From positions 1 through 6,189 of the forward strand of contig JBIOTQ010000087.1 in assembly GCA_044866075.1 (NCBI GenBank): a DNA stretch of 6,189 nt. The letters run 5' to 3'. The translations under genes and the position numbers were made by a program. Below the pieces are notes generated by a model. The model did no database searches. It saw only the letters and a program-made list of their open reading frames with translations, and had not been told where the DNA came from. Of the stretch, positions 4,936 through 6,189 are shown piece by piece. Source of the stretch: JBASRP01 sp044866075 (GTDB lineage: Bacteria > Actinomycetota > AC-67). Positions within the stretch are counted from its first letter, which is position 1. Each line of letters starts with the position of its first letter.

Positions 4936-5925
4936 ATGACGACCGCTCTGGCTGTCACGTGCCCGATGGCGGGCTGCACGTCGCGCGAAAGCGTTGAGTT
5001 GGCGCGGCGCGCGAGCGAGTGGGGATACCGGGCGGCATGGAGCTCGGAGGTCGACGGTCCGGACGCGTTCACGATCCTCGGCGCGCTCGCTGCGACGACG
5101 TCGTACGACCTCGGCGTCGCCGTGCTGCCGGTGCAGACCCGGAGCGCGTTCATCATCGGGATGTCTGCCGTGTCGCTGGCGCAGCTGTCGGAGGGCCGGT
5201 TCGCTCTCGGCGTCGGTGCGTCGTCCGAGGTCTTGGTGTCGCGCTTCGGCGGGCAGCCGTTCGACCGCCCGCTGACGCACCTGCGCGAGGCGGTCGAAGC
5301 TCTCCGCCCGATCCTCCGCGGCGAACGGTCGACTCTCGACGGACGGTACGTGAAGATCGGCGGCTACAAGACGCCGACGCCGCCACCCGCGCCGGTCCCG
5401 CTGTATCTCGGATCGCTGAACCCCAAGTCGTTGCGCATGGCGGGCGAGCTCGCGGACGGCCTTTGCATCAACCAGATCGCGCCGCATCACGTCCCCGCGA
5501 TGCTCGACGAGGTTCGCGCCGGAGCCAAAGAGGCGGGGAGAGAGTTGCCCGGCGATTTCCCCGTCGTCGCGCGGCTCTTCTGTCTGGTGACCGACGACGC
5601 GGCAGCGGCGCGGTCGATCCTCAAGATGGTGTTCGCGCCGTACGTCGCGACGTCGGTCTACAACAAGTTCTATCGGTGGATGGGCTACGAGGAAGAAGCC
5701 GAAGCGATCGCGCAAGCGGCGGCCGCGAAGGATCGCGAGGGGATGGCGAAAGCGTTCAGCGATCGCATCGCGGAGGACCTCTTCGTCGTCGGCACCGCGG
5801 ACGAGGTCGTCGCGCGGCTCCGTGAGTACGTCGAGGCAGGTGTGACTGTTCCTGTCGTCGCGCCTCTCGCGCCCGGGCCGGACGCATCGGCCGAAACGCT
5901 GCGCGCGATCGGCGAGCGCTGGTAA
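4936..5925 (+). CDS. LLM class oxidoreductase, F420-dependent type
   Basis: A 329-residue luciferase-like TIM-barrel protein of the branch that usually binds coenzyme F420 and carries out hydride-transfer reductions or dehydrogenations without oxygen. The N-terminal half has ELARRASEWGYRAAWSSEVDGPDAFTILGALAATT (21-55), followed by the LPVQTRSAFIIGMSAVSLAQLSEGRFALGVGASS segment (64-97). The latter is the classical F420-type GRFxLGxGxS motif. Then come RPLTHLREAVEALRPILRGE (111-130), a PVPLYLGSLNPKSLRMAGELADG phosphate-site region (153-175), and the C-terminal FVVGTADEVVARLREYVEAGV (283-303). Substrate and exact reaction are not deducible. The ATG at 4936 gives the usual short N-terminus and follows a TAnnnT box with leaderless spacing. 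The in-frame GTG at 4918 would add six residues and lies within the inverted repeat. The gene lies 30 bases after the response regulator and may be co-transcribed with it or have its own promoter. Its short form and motifs differ clearly from the LuxA-like enzyme in the left half. Confidence 0.93.
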   Translation: MTTALAVTCPMAGCTSRESVELARRASEWGYRAAWSSEVDGPDAFTILGALAATTSYDLGVAVLPVQTRSAFIIGMSAVSLAQLSEGRFALGVGASSEVLVSRFGGQPFDRPLTHLREAVEALRPILRGERSTLDGRYVKIGGYKTPTPPPAPVPLYLGSLNPKSLRMAGELADGLCINQIAPHHVPAMLDEVRAGAKEAGRELPGDFPVVARLFCLVTDDAAAARSILKMVFAPYVATSVYNKFYRWMGYEEEAEAIAQAAAAKDREGMAKAFSDRIAEDLFVVGTADEVVARLREYVEAGVTVPVVAPLAPGPDASAETLRAIGERW

Positions 5926-5961
5926 CACTCTAACCGCCGCGTTCTGGCTCATCTCTGACAC

Positions 5962-6189
5962 GTGAACCGGCTCTCGCGTGAGGAAGTGGCGTCGCAGTCC
6001 GGGGTCGATCCGGCCTTCGTCGACCGCCTGGTCTCGCAGGGGGTCCTCAGGCCGGACGGCAACGGCACATTCGCCACGGGCGACGTTCGCCGGACCCGGC
6101 TGATCCACAGCCTCGAGAGTGCCGGACTCGCGGTCGACGACGTCGCGAAGACGGTCCGGCGCGGTGACCTACGGCTCGAGATGTTCGAC
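5962..6189 (+). CDS. N-terminal MerR-like winged-helix module, possibly of a nucleotide cyclase (cut by right edge)
   Basis: An open frame of 76 codons reads from GTG 5962 to the window edge. An in-frame TGA at 5956-5958 rules out any longer start. The protein begins VNRLSREEVASQSGVDPAFV and has the layout of a MerR/HTH_17-like domain. A first helix-turn-helix (LSREEVASQSGVDPAFVDRLVSQGVL, 4-29) is followed by a short wing (RPDGNGTFATGDVRRTRLIHSLE, 30-52). A second helix pair follows (AGLAVDDVAKTVRRGDL, 54-70). From memory of the family, this arrangement with a 'GVLxP...G.....DVRRxRLI.sLE.AGi...dva.av..G.L' pattern is found at the N-terminus of many actinobacterial class III adenylate/guanylate cyclases. 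The catalytic domain would lie beyond the window, so an ordinary MerR-type regulator is equally possible. It begins 36 bases after the F420-type oxidoreductase with no evident ribosome binding site. Confidence 0.65.
   Translation, partial: MNRLSREEVASQSGVDPAFVDRLVSQGVLRPDGNGTFATGDVRRTRLIHSLESAGLAVDDVAKTVRRGDLRLEMFD

Noticed and set aside
2116..5156. Minus-strand open frames opposite the kinase and regulator (for example 2848-3747 and 4116-5156)
   Set aside because: They are Ser/Arg/Ala/Thr-rich reverse-frame translations without motifs, lying opposite well-defined two-component genes.
4738..6108. 456-codon minus-strand open frame opposite the F420-type oxidoreductase
   Set aside because: It is Arg/Asp-rich and has no recognisable domain. 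It runs antisense to a gene with clear family motifs and crosses three gene boundaries, so it is a shadow caused by G/C-rich third codon positions.
1..6189. CRISPR arrays, tRNA/rRNA genes, insertion sequences or phage integration sites
   Set aside because: Reading both strands gave no regularly spaced repeats, no tRNA-like cloverleaf, no transposase or integrase motifs, and no flanking direct repeats.

Overview
The window is a GC-rich (about two thirds G+C by eye), gene-dense bacterial segment. It uses GTG starts freely and has codon third positions dominated by G and C. An F420-type luciferase-like oxidoreductase, an actinobacterial-style HTH module resembling the N-terminus of some nucleotide cyclases, and leaderless-looking starts preceded by TAnnnT -10 boxes together suggest a soil or environmental Actinomycetota, perhaps of the Acidimicrobiia or Thermoleophilia type. 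The lineage is an inference; no marker gene is present.

Left half (1-2695, minus strand): a small catabolic or redox cluster, read right to left. It starts with a SnoaL/NTF2-like protein (2695-2147). An 88-base gap follows, with a candidate promoter, a long imperfect dyad and a strong Shine-Dalgarno sequence. Next come a LuxA-like flavin monooxygenase (2058-916), an SDR dehydrogenase whose GTG start overlaps the monooxygenase stop (919-125), and the first 40 codons of an unrecognised gene starting 2 bases after the SDR stop. The three distal genes look like one translationally coupled operon. A plausible job is oxygenation of an unknown small organic substrate followed by NAD(P)-dependent oxidation or reduction. 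The SDR has substitutions at its canonical Asn and NNAG positions.

Middle (2696-3040): 345 bases with no convincing gene. It separates the divergent halves and holds a GC-rich hairpin and a candidate promoter next to the kinase start.

Right half (3041-6189, plus strand): a NarL/DesK-type two-component system. The membrane histidine kinase has an unrecognised sensor region, and its stop overlaps the response regulator start. After 30 bases comes an F420-type luciferase-like oxidoreductase. Its ATG directly follows a perfect 7-bp inverted repeat that brackets a TAnnnT box. After another 36 bases lies the N-terminus of a gene with a MerR-like winged-helix module, cut by the window edge.

No RNA gene, CRISPR array, transposon, tandem repeat or phage feature was seen. 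I found no clear evidence of a wholly new system. The most useful leads are the two dyads at the oxidoreductase starts, the unusual SDR active site, and the possible link between the two-component system and the flanking oxidoreductases.
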